Under the pieces are notes generated by a model. The model saw only the letters and a list, made by a program, of their open reading frames with translations, was not told the DNA's origin and ran no database searches. A stretch of DNA of 64,000 nucleotides. Origin: Altererythrobacter lutimaris. Its GTDB lineage: Bacteria > Pseudomonadota > Alphaproteobacteria > Sphingomonadales > Sphingomonadaceae. Numbering within the stretch: position 1 is the first letter of the stretch; each line of letters opens with the position of its first letter. The stretch is taken from the NCBI RefSeq assembly GCF_013371495.1, contig NZ_JABWTA010000001.1:992001-1056000 (forward strand), given 5' to 3'. The translations under genes were made by a program, and so were the position numbers. This document shows, piece after piece, positions 1 through 9,117 of this stretch.

Positions 1-357
1 CCTGATGAACGCGGCGGCACCCCAAGCTGGGGCGCGCGTCAGTTTCCCAAGGATGACCGGGCCGGAGCGTTCGTACCGCTCGCCAGCAGCGCTGCCAATG
101 ATGACGATGCGCAGGAAGGTGCGCTACCCATCCGCACCGACGCCCGCGTTCTGGGCGCAACTGTGAAGGCGGGCGAGAGGGTCACTTACACGACCCGCGA
201 TGCTTCGCGTCACCTTTACCTCGTACCCGCCACCGGCAAGGTCCGGGTGGAGGACGTGGAAGCAAACGCTCGTGACGGCGTCGCAATCACTCAGCGCGAT
301 AGCGTGACCATCACTGCGCTGGAAGACAGCGAGCTGGTGCTCGTCGACGCAGCCTGA
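1..357 (+). CDS. Pirin family protein, C-terminal part (5' end outside window)
   Basis: The frame is open from base 1 to a TGA at 355-357, so only the last 118 residues are seen. The motif GGTPSWGARQFPK followed by a cupin-like beta-rich tail (VKAGERVTY, HLYLVPATGKV, ITQRDSVTI) matches the C-terminal cupin of YhhW/pirin-type proteins, which bind a metal and include quercetin 2,3-dioxygenases. The metal-binding N-terminal cupin lies outside the window, so activity cannot be judged. It sits just upstream of an azoreductase and a DoxX protein on the same strand, a common grouping for quinone or electrophile stress. The family is fairly certain, the substrate is not. Confidence 0.8.
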   Translation, partial: PDERGGTPSWGARQFPKDDRAGAFVPLASSAANDDDAQEGALPIRTDARVLGATVKAGERVTYTTRDASRHLYLVPATGKVRVEDVEANARDGVAITQRDSVTITALEDSELVLVDAA

Positions 358-365
358 GACCCCTC

Positions 366-399
366 GGGGCCGCCTCTGTCCCCCCAATCGGGCGGCCCC
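366..399 (+). terminator. Hairpin after the pirin gene
   Basis: A perfect 9-bp stem (GGGGCCGCC at 366-374 with GGCGGCCCC at 391-399) around a 16-nt loop starts 9 bases after the pirin stop. It is followed by C-rich sequence rather than a T tract. It may be a weak or Rho-assisted terminator, or a transcript-stabilising hairpin. Confidence 0.5.
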
Positions 400-433
400 A
401 CCCCTCTCTCAAACGCATAGAAGGAATTTCCCC

Positions 434-1027
434 ATGTCTACTGTCCTGCACATCACCGCCTCCATCCGCAGCGAAGAGTCCGTTTCGCGGAACCTCAGCT
501 CGACAATCGTCGACGGTCTGCGCGACAAGTTCGGCGCGGATGTCATCACCCGCAATCTGTCAGCGAATGATTTGCCCTATGTCTCTGCAGAACGCTTTGC
601 CGCTAATGGCACTCCGCCCGCTGAGCGCACGGCCGAACAACAGCAACTCGCCGCCATTGCAGATGAACTGATCGAAGAGCTGCAGCGTGCAGACACCATC
701 GTGATGGGCATTCCGATCTACAATTTCGGCGTCCCAGCAACGGTCAAAGCCTGGGCCGATCTGGTTGCGCGTGCAGGCACAACGTTTAAATACACTGAGA
801 ACGGTCCTGTCGGCTTGCTTGAAGGCAAGAAAGTCTATCTCGCGGTCGCATCAGGCGGCACAGCTGTCGGAAGCGAGATCGACTTCATGACCCCATGGCT
901 GAAGCAGTTCCTTGGCTTCCTCGGCCTCACCGATGTCGAGATAGTGGCGGCTGACGGAATTATGGGCGCTGGTGGCGAAGAGAAAATCGCTGAAGCCAAC
1001 GCCGAAGCAGAGCGGCTGGCGGCGTAG
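434..1027 (+). CDS. azoR: FMN-dependent NADH:quinone oxidoreductase / azoreductase (AzoR)
   Basis: 197 residues, the usual AzoR length, with a flavodoxin-like fold. Visible family motifs are the N-terminal ASIRSEESVSRNL phosphate/FMN loop, IPIYNFGVPATVKAWAD around residue 95, and ASGGTA near residue 140, which shapes the flavin and substrate pocket. The family reduces quinones and azo compounds with two electrons from NADH, a cytosolic detoxification step. AAGGAATTT stands just before the ATG at 434. It lies between pirin and DoxX genes on the same strand and may be co-transcribed with DoxX 36 bases downstream. Confidence 0.92.
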   Translation: MSTVLHITASIRSEESVSRNLSSTIVDGLRDKFGADVITRNLSANDLPYVSAERFAANGTPPAERTAEQQQLAAIADELIEELQRADTIVMGIPIYNFGVPATVKAWADLVARAGTTFKYTENGPVGLLEGKKVYLAVASGGTAVGSEIDFMTPWLKQFLGFLGLTDVEIVAADGIMGAGGEEKIAEANAEAERLAA

Positions 1028-1063
1028 TCGCTGCCGCCGAACAGGTTTACAAAGGAACTTCGA

Positions 1064-1459
1064 ATGACGAATGAAAACAATACAGTGCAGGATAGCGTTG
1101 CACTTGTAGCCCGCCTTCTTCTTGCGACTCTCTTCATCCTCGCGGGCGTGAACAAGATTGGCGGAATGGAAGGAACGGTCGGCTATATCGCCTCGGTTGG
1201 CCTGCCCTTCCCCGAGCTGGTTTACTTCGGCACTGTTGCTCTTGAAATCGGTGCGGGCCTGCTGCTCGCCATCGGCTTCAAGGCCCGCTACGCAGCCGGA
1301 GCGCTCGGCATCTTCAGCTTGCTGACGGCCATCATCTTTCACAACGACTTTGCACAGCAGAGCGAAGTCACCGCCTTATTGAAGAATTTCGCGATCGGCG
1401 GAGGGATGCTTGCAGTCGCTGCCTTCGGACCGGGCCGCTTCAGCCTAGATCGCGGTTAA
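1064..1459 (+). CDS. DoxX family membrane protein
   Basis: 131 residues with about four hydrophobic segments (roughly residues 10-28, 50-68, 73-92 and 103-122). The motif LLLATLFILAGVNKI at the start of the first helix is typical of the DoxX/DoxD family of inner-membrane proteins. Family members often sit beside quinone-reducing or pirin proteins, as here with azoR upstream, and are thought to work in membrane redox or thiol stress. No catalytic residues can be assigned. The ATG at 1064 has AAAGGAACTT in front. Confidence 0.85.
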   Translation: MTNENNTVQDSVALVARLLLATLFILAGVNKIGGMEGTVGYIASVGLPFPELVYFGTVALEIGAGLLLAIGFKARYAAGALGIFSLLTAIIFHNDFAQQSEVTALLKNFAIGGGMLAVAAFGPGRFSLDRG

Positions 1460-1570
1460 GCTTCTCGATCCCTTGGAAGTCTGAGCAAGTGCCGGGGAGC
1501 CTTAGCCGCTCTCCGGCCCAATTTGTGCCGGCTCGTAAGTTATCAGGGCGCTCGTGGACAGGGCAAACAT

Positions 1571-1675
1571 CTAGTCGTCGGGCCCGTTTCCAATGCTGCG
1601 CTGTTCGCTCATCGACACCTGATCATTGAGGACCCCATTGCGGAACTCGATCTCCCGCACTTCATCAGCGCTCAG
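1571..1675 (-). pseudogene. Displaced C-terminal codons of the neighbouring lipoprotein gene
   Basis: The minus strand from 1675 to a TAG at 1571-1573 encodes 34 residues beginning LSADEVREIEFRN. They read as the natural continuation of the lipoprotein ending at 1672, but in another frame. Adding one base near 1676-1680 would join them as ...RYAQDGLSADEV... and give a 134-residue protein of exactly whole codons. It could be a real one-base deletion or a sequencing error. Confidence 0.55.
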
Positions 1676-1974
1676 TCGTCCTGTGCGTAGCGTTCTGCGA
1701 GATCGCCAACCAGGCCGTTCTGACGCCGCAAGCCGCGTGCATCGCGGCGGGAGATAGCGTCACTGGCGCGTGCATCATCAATCCGGTCATCGATGTGGGT
1801 GAGTTCTCGCGAGATGGCGACAGCATTGGGATCAATGGGTATAGGTGCAGCTTGAGCAGGCTCCATGCCTGTCGTTGAAAGAACCGGCGCCGAGGCGAAC
1901 CCCTGCCCACCGATATTTGCACAAGCTGAAACTACAGTGCAGCAACCAACCAGAAACAGAGCGCGCTTCATCAT
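1672..1974 (-). CDS. Small putative lipoprotein, apparently frameshift-truncated
   Basis: 100 residues with a type II signal: basic start, hydrophobic stretch, then VVSAC as lipobox, so the mature protein would be lipid-anchored at Cys18. The mature part is low complexity, then helical and charged (DDRIDDARASDAISRRDARGLRRQ). This resembles a small sphingomonad family with helices of the form ...RREARGLRR...LAERY..DGLS.... Here the frame stops right after AERYAQDD, while the expected LSADE segment continues in another frame downstream (1571-1675). Function unknown. Confidence 0.7.
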   Translation of the reverse strand: MMKRALFLVGCCTVVSACANIGGQGFASAPVLSTTGMEPAQAAPIPIDPNAVAISRELTHIDDRIDDARASDAISRRDARGLRRQNGLVGDLAERYAQDD

Positions 1975-2058
1975 GTAATTCCTCGCTTCAGCCGAAACGA
2001 AGTTGTGCGAAGAAGTGACTGAATAGGTGGTGAATTACATCAGCCTTCCGCTGACACG

Positions 2059-4386
2059 CTAGGCTTTGGGCACATTGCGTTCAAGCTCATCCAGCCACAA
2101 GTCAGCAACCGCATCGGAGGGCGCGCGCCAGTCGCCGCGCGGGGACAGCGCCCCGCCCGCGCTCACTTTAGGCCCGTTGGGCAAAGCGCTACGCTTGAAC
2201 TGGCTGAAGCCGAAGAAACGCTTGAGGAAGTTTTCCAGCCATTTCGAGATCGTCGCGAGGTCATATTCGTTCTTGGCTTCGTCAGGAAAGTCGATTGGCC
2301 ATTGCCCTGCGCTTGCATCTTTCCACGCGTGATAAGCGAGGAATGCGACATGGCTCGGCTTCTGTCCCCAGCGGATGATGTGGTGCAAGAAAAAGTCATT
2401 GAGCTCGTAAGGTCCGATAATGTCCTGCGTGCTCTGAATCTTCCCGTCCGCACCTGCGGGCACAAGTTCAGGGCTGATTTCAGTGTCGAGCACATCGGCA
2501 AGGACCGCATCGACGCCTTTGTCGAACTGCCCGGTCGCGATCGTCCAGCGGATGAGATACTGGATAAGCGTTTTCGGCACGCCTGCATTGACACCGTAAT
2601 GGCTCATGTGATCACCAACGCCGTAAGTGCACCAGCCCAGCGCCAGCTCTGACAGATCGCCTGTGCCGACCACCCATCCGCCGTGCTGGCCCGCCAGCCG
2701 GAAGAGATAGTCCGTGCGAAGGCCTGCCTGCACATTCTCGAATGTCACGTCATAGACAGGCTCGCCATCCGCGAAGGCATGCCCGATATTCTTCAGCATC
2801 GTGCGCGCTGTGGGGCGAATGTCGATTTCTTCCGCTGTTGTTCCAAAGGCTTCCATCAAGCGCCAAGCGTTTGACTTAGTCCCTTCCGACGTCGCGAAGC
2901 CCGGCATGGTGTAGGCGCGGATATCGCTGCGCGGTCGTGCAAGCCGGTCCATCGCTTTAGCGGCAACGATCAGCGCATGGGTGCTGTCGAGCCCGCCGGA
3001 GATACCGATGGTGAGGCATTTGGGCCTGGTCGCCTGAATACGCCGCATGAGCGCATCGACCTGAATGTTGAAAGCTTCGTAGCAATCCTCGTCGAGCTTC
3101 TCGCGCCGGTTGGGCACGAAAGGAAAGCGCCGGATCGCGCGCTCCAGCCCGATATCTCCGCCTTGCGGCTGATGGTCGAACATGATGTTACGATAGCTGT
3201 CTTCGGGACGCCCCGCTGCCTCTGCCGCATCATTCCAAGTCTGCATGCGCAGACGTTCGGCGAGCAAGCGCGGCGTATCGATATCCGCCACGCAAAGCTC
3301 AGGATGCAGATCGAAGCGCGTGCTTTCCGCCATCAGATCGCCAAGCTCGTAGATCATGCCCTGCCCGTCCCAAGCTAGATCCGTGGTGCTCTCGCCATGA
3401 CCGCTGGCGGAATAGGCATAGGCGCAGATAGAACGAGCGGAACTTGCGCGGCAAAGCATGTGCCTCTCATCAGACTTGCCAATCGTGATGTTGGACGCCG
3501 ACGGGTTCAGCAGGATCGTCGCGCCGGCGAGCGCCGCTTTGGTGCCGGGCGGCTCCGGCGCCCAGACATCCTCGCAAATCTCTATCCCGAACGTGAATCC
3601 GGGCTGGCCCCTTGCAAAGAAAATCAGGTCCGTTCCGAATGGGACGTCCTCGCCCGCAACCGTCATAGTCAGGCCAATGCAATTGCGGCCATGCGCAAAG
3701 TACCGCTTCTCGTAATATTCGCGGTAATTGGGCAGGAAGCTCTTTGGCACGACGCCAAGGATCGCTCCGCGTGCGATCGCAACCGCGCAATTGTAGATCC
3801 GGCCACTGCGGCGCAGCGGTGCGCCTATGACAAGCACCGGAGCAAGTCTGCAGCTTTCTTCAACGATACGCGCGAGCTGCTCTTCCACTGCATCGAGCAA
3901 GGCCGTCTGCAAATGCAGGTCATCAAGCGCGTAGGAGGACAGCGACAATTCGGGATAGAGCAGCAGATCGACATGACGCTCCTGAGCGACTTTCGCCTGT
4001 TCGAGTATCCCTTTGGCATTATACACGACATCGGCGGTGCGCACTCGCGGGGTGCTGGTCGCGACACGGACAAAGCCATGCTTGTGAATATCGAAGAAGG
4101 CTTGCGAAGGATCGCCCCTCCTCTTGCCAGTAACTGTTCGCTTAGGTGATGCCTCGGCATCCACCTCCTTGGAGGGCGTAACCCAATCTTTTGGCTCGCA
4201 AATTCCGAGGTTAGCCAAGCGTTGCTGTACCGGTGCGCGCGCAACCTTACCCTTCGCTTCCCAGCCATAGACTGTGCGGCTTGGCCATGGCTTGGGATAA
4301 CCATATTGCGCGCCAAACTCCTCTGCCGATAGTGGGGGATCCTGCGCTTCACGCCAGGTGCGAATTTTCAGTCCAGCCTTATGCAT
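2059..4386 (-). CDS. nadE: Glutamine-dependent NAD+ synthetase with N-terminal HTH-like extension
   Basis: 775 residues from the ATG at 4386. An in-frame start at 4464 would add 26 more. Residues about 100-380 form a nitrilase-type glutaminase with the expected triad Glu146 (YPELS), Lys215 (VPKSF) and Cys271 (IEICEDVW). Residues about 440-775 form the ATP-dependent synthetase with the PP-loop SGGLDS at 463-468. The enzyme makes NAD+ from deamido-NAD+, ATP and glutamine in the cytosol. The usual bacterial protein starts near [13 protein letters not shown], at about residue 97 here. The first 70 residues ([34 protein letters not shown]) instead look like an XRE-type helix-turn-helix, joined by a basic linker. 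No start codon exists at the domain junction, so a fusion is the simplest reading. Confidence 0.93.
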   Translation of the reverse strand: MHKAGLKIRTWREAQDPPLSAEEFGAQYGYPKPWPSRTVYGWEAKGKVARAPVQQRLANLGICEPKDWVTPSKEVDAEASPKRTVTGKRRGDPSQAFFDIHKHGFVRVATSTPRVRTADVVYNAKGILEQAKVAQERHVDLLLYPELSLSSYALDDLHLQTALLDAVEEQLARIVEESCRLAPVLVIGAPLRRSGRIYNCAVAIARGAILGVVPKSFLPNYREYYEKRYFAHGRNCIGLTMTVAGEDVPFGTDLIFFARGQPGFTFGIEICEDVWAPEPPGTKAALAGATILLNPSASNITIGKSDERHMLCRASSARSICAYAYSASGHGESTTDLAWDGQGMIYELGDLMAESTRFDLHPELCVADIDTPRLLAERLRMQTWNDAAEAAGRPEDSYRNIMFDHQPQGGDIGLERAIRRFPFVPNRREKLDEDCYEAFNIQVDALMRRIQATRPKCLTIGISGGLDSTHALIVAAKAMDRLARPRSDIRAYTMPGFATSEGTKSNAWRLMEAFGTTAEEIDIRPTARTMLKNIGHAFADGEPVYDVTFENVQAGLRTDYLFRLAGQHGGWVVGTGDLSELALGWCTYGVGDHMSHYGVNAGVPKTLIQYLIRWTIATGQFDKGVDAVLADVLDTEISPELVPAGADGKIQSTQDIIGPYELNDFFLHHIIRWGQKPSHVAFLAYHAWKDASAGQWPIDFPDEAKNEYDLATISKWLENFLKRFFGFSQFKRSALPNGPKVSAGGALSPRGDWRAPSDAVADLWLDELERNVPKA

Positions 4387-4573
4387 ACTCCGGCAGTATC
4401 CTAAAGGGATACCAAGCGCAAGTCCATTTCGCGAGGCAGACAAAGCGCCCGTTTGCTCCGCCAAAGCAATCCTTGCTCATCCAAATCGGGCTATTGCTCT
4501 TGTGCCCGTAACCACCAGACGCCACTTAGCGAACACGTCAAGCGAGCCCAAAGAGACAAGGAGCCTGCCCAGT

Positions 4574-5428
4574 ATGTCTGACACAACCTACACCCCGCCC
4601 AAAGTCTGGACCCCCGAGAATGACGAGGCGGGACGCTTTACCGGCATCAACCGCCCGACCGCGGGCGCGCGCACCGAGAAGGAATTGCCCGTCGGCGACA
4701 ATCCGTTCCAGCTCTATTCGCTCGCGACGCCCAACGGCGTCAAAGTGACGATCATGCTGGAAGAGCTCATCGAAGCCGGTCACACCGGTGCTGAATATGA
4801 CGCCTACACGATCAACATCATGGATCAGGACCAGTTCACCAGCGGCTTTGTTGGCATCAACCCTAACTCCAAGATCCCGGCCCTAGTCGACCGCAGCGGC
4901 GACACGCCTATCCGCGTATTCGAATCGGGCGCAATCCTGATGCACCTCGCTGAAAAGTTCGGCGTCTTTCTGCCGACCGATCCTGCTGCCCGCGCTGAGA
5001 CGCTGAGCTGGCTGTTCTGGCAAGTCGGCAGCGCGCCATTCATCGGCGGCGGCTTCGGCCACTTCTACGCCTACGCACCGGAGAAGTACGAATACCCCAT
5101 CAACCGTTATTCCATGGAAACCAAGCGGCTGTTCGATGTGGCTGACCAACGCCTTGCAGAAACACGCTTCCTTGCAGGCGAGGATTACACCATTGCGGAT
5201 ATGGCAGCATTCCCGTGGCTTGCACCATTCACCACCGGCCAGATGTACAATGACGCCAACACCTTCCTGTCGATTGACGAATACACAAACGTGAAGCGCT
5301 GGGTCGACGAGATCATGGAACGTCCCGGTGTACGCCGCGGCCGGATCGTCAACAAGACATGGGGCGAAGACGACGAGAAACTGATTGAACGTCACTCACC
5401 GGCAGACTTTGAAGGCAAGAAGTATTAA
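4574..5428 (+). CDS. yghU: Glutathione-dependent disulfide-bond oxidoreductase (YghU-type GST)
   Basis: 284 residues. The start MSDTTYTPPKVW at 4574, with AAGGAG upstream, matches the N-terminus of YghU. An open frame continues upstream to 4358, but it overlaps the divergent nadE start and has no family resemblance. Motifs include LPVGDNPFQLYSLATPNG, the thioredoxin-fold VTIMLEEL, NPNSKIPALVD and the C-terminal helical domain with GGGFGHFY and LAGEDYTIADMA. Nu-class YghU enzymes bind two glutathiones and reduce organic disulfides or peroxides in the cytosol. It is transcribed divergently from nadE. Confidence 0.94.
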   Translation: MSDTTYTPPKVWTPENDEAGRFTGINRPTAGARTEKELPVGDNPFQLYSLATPNGVKVTIMLEELIEAGHTGAEYDAYTINIMDQDQFTSGFVGINPNSKIPALVDRSGDTPIRVFESGAILMHLAEKFGVFLPTDPAARAETLSWLFWQVGSAPFIGGGFGHFYAYAPEKYEYPINRYSMETKRLFDVADQRLAETRFLAGEDYTIADMAAFPWLAPFTTGQMYNDANTFLSIDEYTNVKRWVDEIMERPGVRRGRIVNKTWGEDDEKLIERHSPADFEGKKY

Positions 5429-5500
5429 AGACCTTGGACGAGCAACCCCCTCACGCCACAATGCAGCGGAACTCCTTCGCCACGCAAAGGTAGCCTAAGC

Positions 5501-6886
5501 ATGCAACCAGACCCATCCGAGCCCGTCAAACTGCGCGAGAAGCTCGGCTATGGTGTGGGGGATTTGGCCTCTGGCCTGATCCTTCCCTTTTTCGGTTATT
5601 ACCTGCTTTATTACTTCGTCGATCTGGGCGGGCTCGCGCCTGCCGCGATCGGACTGATGTTGCTCGTCACAAAACTGATCGATGCCGTAACCGATCCGAT
5701 GATGGGAGCGATATCCGATCGCACCCGCACACGTTGGGGACGCTACAGGCCATATCTCCTGTTCGGGCCGATCCCGCTCGCGCTCAGCATTGTGTTGATC
5801 TTCAACGCGCCGGACGATTGGGGCGACACTGCCCTGCTCGCATGGGCCTATGCGACATATTCGCTGTCGATGCTCGCTTTCACAGCGGTCAATGTCCCTT
5901 ATGGCGGGCTGCTAGGCGTCATTTCCCCCTCCTCGAAAGTCCGCGCCAATGTGACCGGCTTTCGTATGTTCTTTTCAGCCGCCGGCGGCATTCTGTTCGG
6001 CGCGCTCGGCACAACGCTGGTCCGCGAGCTAGGCGGCGGAGACGAGAAGCTCGGTATATTGCTCACGATCAGCTGCATTGGCGCAGTGTCGGTCGCATGC
6101 TTGCTGATTACCTTTGCGACAACCAAAGAGCGTATTCCGCCTGCTGAAACGAATGGTTCGATAGCAGGAGATTTGAGTGTGCTGGTGCGGACAGGTCCCT
6201 GGATCGCTGTCGCCATTGCCGCGATCCTCGGCGTGACAGCCATCGCTTCACGCGCAGGCAGCGCGCCGTTCTTCTTCCGCTATGTTGCAGGCGATGACGG
6301 AACGCCGGTTTTCCTGTTCCTCGATCGGCCTGCCCTGTTCCTGACATCGCTCGCGATTGGCCAGGTCAGCGGTGTGATCATCGGCATTTTTCTCCAGCGG
6401 TGGTTTGAGAAGTCGCATTTGCTGATTTCCGCTGGGTTGCTGAAGTCAGTCATGATCGCAGCCTTCTGTTTCCTGCCGCTCGATGCGGTCTGGACACAGA
6501 CAGCAGTGCAATATGGTGTCGGGATCGGATTTGGCATGCTGATGGTGCTGAGCTTTGCGATGTTCACGGATATCGCCGAATTCATCGACTGGAAATCGAA
6601 CCGACAGATGACAGCGCTGGTGATCGCCGCATCCGTTTTCGGCGTAAAAGCCGGCATCGGGTTTGGATCGGCGATACCCGGCTTCGTCCTTGGACTGACC
6701 GGCTTCGTGACGGACCAGGCGCAATCGGAAAGCGCGCTAATGGGAATCCAGCTCGCGTTTGCGATCATTCCGGCTGCGATCATGATACCCGCCGCAATGG
6801 CGCTGGGATTCTACAGCATCAACAAGCGCACAATTGCGCAAATTGAAGAGGATTTGTCGGCTAGACGCACTCCTACACGAATTTAG
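5501..6886 (+). CDS. MFS/GPH-family cation-coupled sugar symporter
   Basis: 461 residues and about twelve transmembrane segments. Family markers of the glycoside-pentoside-hexuronide:cation group are the N-terminal KLGYGVGDLASGL, the helix II region TKLIDAVTDPMMG with its conserved acidic residue, and the cytoplasmic loop SDRTRTRWGRYRPY. GPH carriers import sugars with Na+ or H+. No sugar catabolic gene lies next to it, so the substrate is open. It follows yghU by 72 bp. Confidence 0.85.
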   Translation: MQPDPSEPVKLREKLGYGVGDLASGLILPFFGYYLLYYFVDLGGLAPAAIGLMLLVTKLIDAVTDPMMGAISDRTRTRWGRYRPYLLFGPIPLALSIVLIFNAPDDWGDTALLAWAYATYSLSMLAFTAVNVPYGGLLGVISPSSKVRANVTGFRMFFSAAGGILFGALGTTLVRELGGGDEKLGILLTISCIGAVSVACLLITFATTKERIPPAETNGSIAGDLSVLVRTGPWIAVAIAAILGVTAIASRAGSAPFFFRYVAGDDGTPVFLFLDRPALFLTSLAIGQVSGVIIGIFLQRWFEKSHLLISAGLLKSVMIAAFCFLPLDAVWTQTAVQYGVGIGFGMLMVLSFAMFTDIAEFIDWKSNRQMTALVIAASVFGVKAGIGFGSAIPGFVLGLTGFVTDQAQSESALMGIQLAFAIIPAAIMIPAAMALGFYSINKRTIAQIEEDLSARRTPTRI

Positions 6887-6940
6887 GTGCACAAGGCCCT
6901 TCACATCCGCGCCCAAGGCGCTATATCCGCGCGCTCTTGC

Positions 6941-7015
6941 TGGGGTGTAGCCAAGCGGTAAGGCACCGGTTTTTGGTACCGGCATGCGCAGGTTCGAATC
7001 CTGCCACCCCAGCCA
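6941..7015 (+). tRNA. tRNA-Gln (anticodon TTG)
   Basis: A 75-nt cloverleaf with encoded CCA. The acceptor stem is TGGGGTG (6941-6947) with CACCCCA, G is the discriminator base, the anticodon stem is CCGGT/ACCGG with loop TTTTGGT, and the anticodon TTG is at 6973-6975. The T loop GGTTCGAATCC is standard. No repeated copy of the tRNA 3' end appears downstream, so there is no sign of use as an integration site. Confidence 0.97.
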
Positions 7016-7161
7016 TTAATTCTCAAACCAACATGCATTTAGGATCGACCCTGCTAGCCTTAGCGATGGCAGGTTTGGAAGCGGAGCGCCTTGACGCGCG
7101 CACGTCCAAAGAACATTCCTGCGAGCCTGGCCATTTCCACGAAGGTAAAGCCAGTTGAAGC

Positions 7162-8190
7162 TCAGGCGTTTGCCCTGCCTGCCGATCTGCTTGTAACTTC
7201 GGTGTTTCGCATCTTGCGCCGCCGACGGAAGTAATTCGTGACCGGGCGTTCCACGATCCAATAGCTGATGACACCGCCGATAATGCCGCCTATAATCGCC
7301 AACACAAAGCCCGGCAGAGAAGGCAATCCAAGTTTGCTGACGATCATTGCAGCAATTGATACGGCCAGCCCGTGCCACAAATAGACCGAATAACTCGCAT
7401 CACCCAGAAGTTCGAGACCGGGGATGACGCGTGGCTCTCTCTGCGTTTCTAGCGCGAGAACTCCGGCAAGCATCAGAACCGCCGGTATGCCGTAAAGGAG
7501 GCTACGCGGCAAATCCCAGGGCGCAAAGGAGGCCGCGATAAACAGGATGGCACCCAACAGTAGTGTCGGATAGGCAGGCAGCCGGTTCCAACCAGTCTGC
7601 ATGATCCAGGCGAGACCGATCCAAGCACCGAATACAAATTCGAGAATTATACTGTCCGAATAGAATGCCAGCGCGGGCGACGCGACGCCCGTCAGCGGCG
7701 CAATGACCACGAGGCTAACGAGGATTACGGAGAGCAAAATCACTCTCAACATCGCACCGCGAACGAACAGAAGCGCGGCGAAGATAGTGTAGAAAAACAT
7801 CTCGTAGTTGAGGGTCCAGCCCGGGATTAGCACCGGCCAGGTCTGGTCAATCACGGGAGATGGTGCGGGCAAGAACAAATAAGACGCAATCGTATGCCAC
7901 CATTCAAGCCGCATATTCGGGAATAGCCCGGCAAGGCCGCCTACGACCATGACGCTGGTGGCAAGCCAGTAAATTGGCACAATTCGCTGAATGCGATCCT
8001 GAACAAACCTCTCCGGTCGCGTTTCATCGTTAGTTATGGCAACCATCAGAAACCCACTGAGGACAAAGAACAGATCGACGCCGTAGGCGCCTGCGGCAAA
8101 GGGATAGCCAAACCGCTCACCAGCGTGGAAGATCAGAACGCCTGTCGCAGCAACTGCGCGAAGATATTGTATTGTAACAAGTTTACGCAT
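7162..8190 (-). CDS. Acyltransferase 3 family (OafA/YrhL-type) membrane protein
   Basis: 342 residues from ATG 8190. Upstream in-frame codons exist up to 8301 but lack family similarity. The N-terminal motif IQYLRAVAATGVLIFH contains the conserved Arg and catalytic-type His of acyltransferase family 3, followed by GVDLFFVLSGFLM. About ten hydrophobic segments follow, and the end is basic and cytoplasmic. Such enzymes O-acylate sugars of polysaccharide, LPS or other surface molecules. The gene stands alone, with no glycan cluster around it, so the acceptor is unknown. Confidence 0.88.
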   Translation of the reverse strand: MRKLVTIQYLRAVAATGVLIFHAGERFGYPFAAGAYGVDLFFVLSGFLMVAITNDETRPERFVQDRIQRIVPIYWLATSVMVVGGLAGLFPNMRLEWWHTIASYLFLPAPSPVIDQTWPVLIPGWTLNYEMFFYTIFAALLFVRGAMLRVILLSVILVSLVVIAPLTGVASPALAFYSDSIILEFVFGAWIGLAWIMQTGWNRLPAYPTLLLGAILFIAASFAPWDLPRSLLYGIPAVLMLAGVLALETQREPRVIPGLELLGDASYSVYLWHGLAVSIAAMIVSKLGLPSLPGFVLAIIGGIIGGVISYWIVERPVTNYFRRRRKMRNTEVTSRSAGRANA

Positions 8191-8397
8191 GACGGTTATC
8201 GCGAGTTGCTGCCCCTCATTCCCCGGATAGCAACGCTTATCCTCTAAGCTGCGTACAAGTGAAAGGCCGCACAGGCCACACTGTCTCAAAATGCGTCGCA
8301 CAACAGGGCATAGTCTTACCAGTAAGGGAGTAATTTGGCGCGATAATGCCTACGCCGGATACTTGCAGAACGGGCTGCAGCCTCTCCCCGGCTTTCC

Positions 8398-9072
8398 CTA
8401 CTTTTGCACAGTAAGCGGCTCTTGCGGGTTGTTGGGCACGAGGATCATCGTGTTGCCTTCCACTCTCCACGAGGCGAGCCGTGTAAGCAGGTTCATCCCG
8501 ATGACATTGGTGTCGCCAAGCGTTGGCGCAATGACCACATCGAGGCCACGTGCCGCGACATTGCCGAACCGGATTTCATCAGCTGTCGCAAGTTGCGCCG
8601 CAACAGGTCCGTTTGCGGTTCCAACGGTCACAGGAAGCCCGCCTCGACGCGGTTCAAGCCCTGCGCGCTGAGCCAATCCGCTCGACACAGCGGTTAGCGT
8701 CGCACCTGTATCGACAAGGAAATTGGCTGGCGCCCCATTGAGCTCTGCGCGCAGCCAGAAATGACCATCTCGAGCCAGCGGGATGCGCGTTTCCCCGCCC
8801 TCGACCACTTGCTCCGGCAAGCCGATCTGAGGAACAGCGACTTCCAGCCTTGGGTCAAGCCGCGACAATTGCAACACAACCACCACCAGAATACCGACCA
8901 ATGCCAGCGTGCTGCCCGTGCGGATGAAGCCGCCGAAGCGAACACCTCTGCGTGCCATCACAGCGCCGATCCACCCGATCAGGACCGCTGCAAGCGCGGC
9001 TATGAGCAATTCGGAACGCGGGATCGCAGCGATCGCCGCTGCTACGTTGTTCCAGAGGTTCTCGATGCTCAT
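8398..9072 (-). CDS. Retropepsin-like clan AA aspartic protease (TIGR02281 type)
   Basis: 224 residues from ATG 9072 (an ATG at 9108 is also in frame; neither has a clear Shine-Dalgarno site). Two hydrophobic segments (about residues 22-40 and 52-68) are followed by a soluble domain with the aspartyl-protease signature FLVDTGATLTAV (Asp121) and the later IGMNLLTRLASW. The single DTG motif means an active enzyme would have to dimerise, as retroviral proteases do. Family members are membrane-anchored and face the periplasm. Substrates are unknown. It follows the FAD oxidoreductase on the same strand. Confidence 0.85.
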   Translation of the reverse strand: MSIENLWNNVAAAIAAIPRSELLIAALAAVLIGWIGAVMARRGVRFGGFIRTGSTLALVGILVVVVLQLSRLDPRLEVAVPQIGLPEQVVEGGETRIPLARDGHFWLRAELNGAPANFLVDTGATLTAVSSGLAQRAGLEPRRGGLPVTVGTANGPVAAQLATADEIRFGNVAARGLDVVIAPTLGDTNVIGMNLLTRLASWRVEGNTMILVPNNPQEPLTVQK

Positions 9073-9117
9073 GAGCTCAATATAGGAATGCTGGGCGGCA
9101 GCGTCCATGGAGTGGAG

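Noticed and set aside
3397..4149. 250-residue plus-strand frame opposite nadE
   Set aside because: It is the antisense shadow of a strongly conserved enzyme and has no coherent protein features.
4358..4573. Upstream extension of the yghU frame
   Set aside because: The family start and Shine-Dalgarno site are at 4574. The extension would overlap the divergent nadE start and has no similarity to the family.
6941..8190. tRNA-Gln as attachment site of an island carrying the acyltransferase
   Set aside because: No second copy of the tRNA 3' end and no integrase were found downstream.
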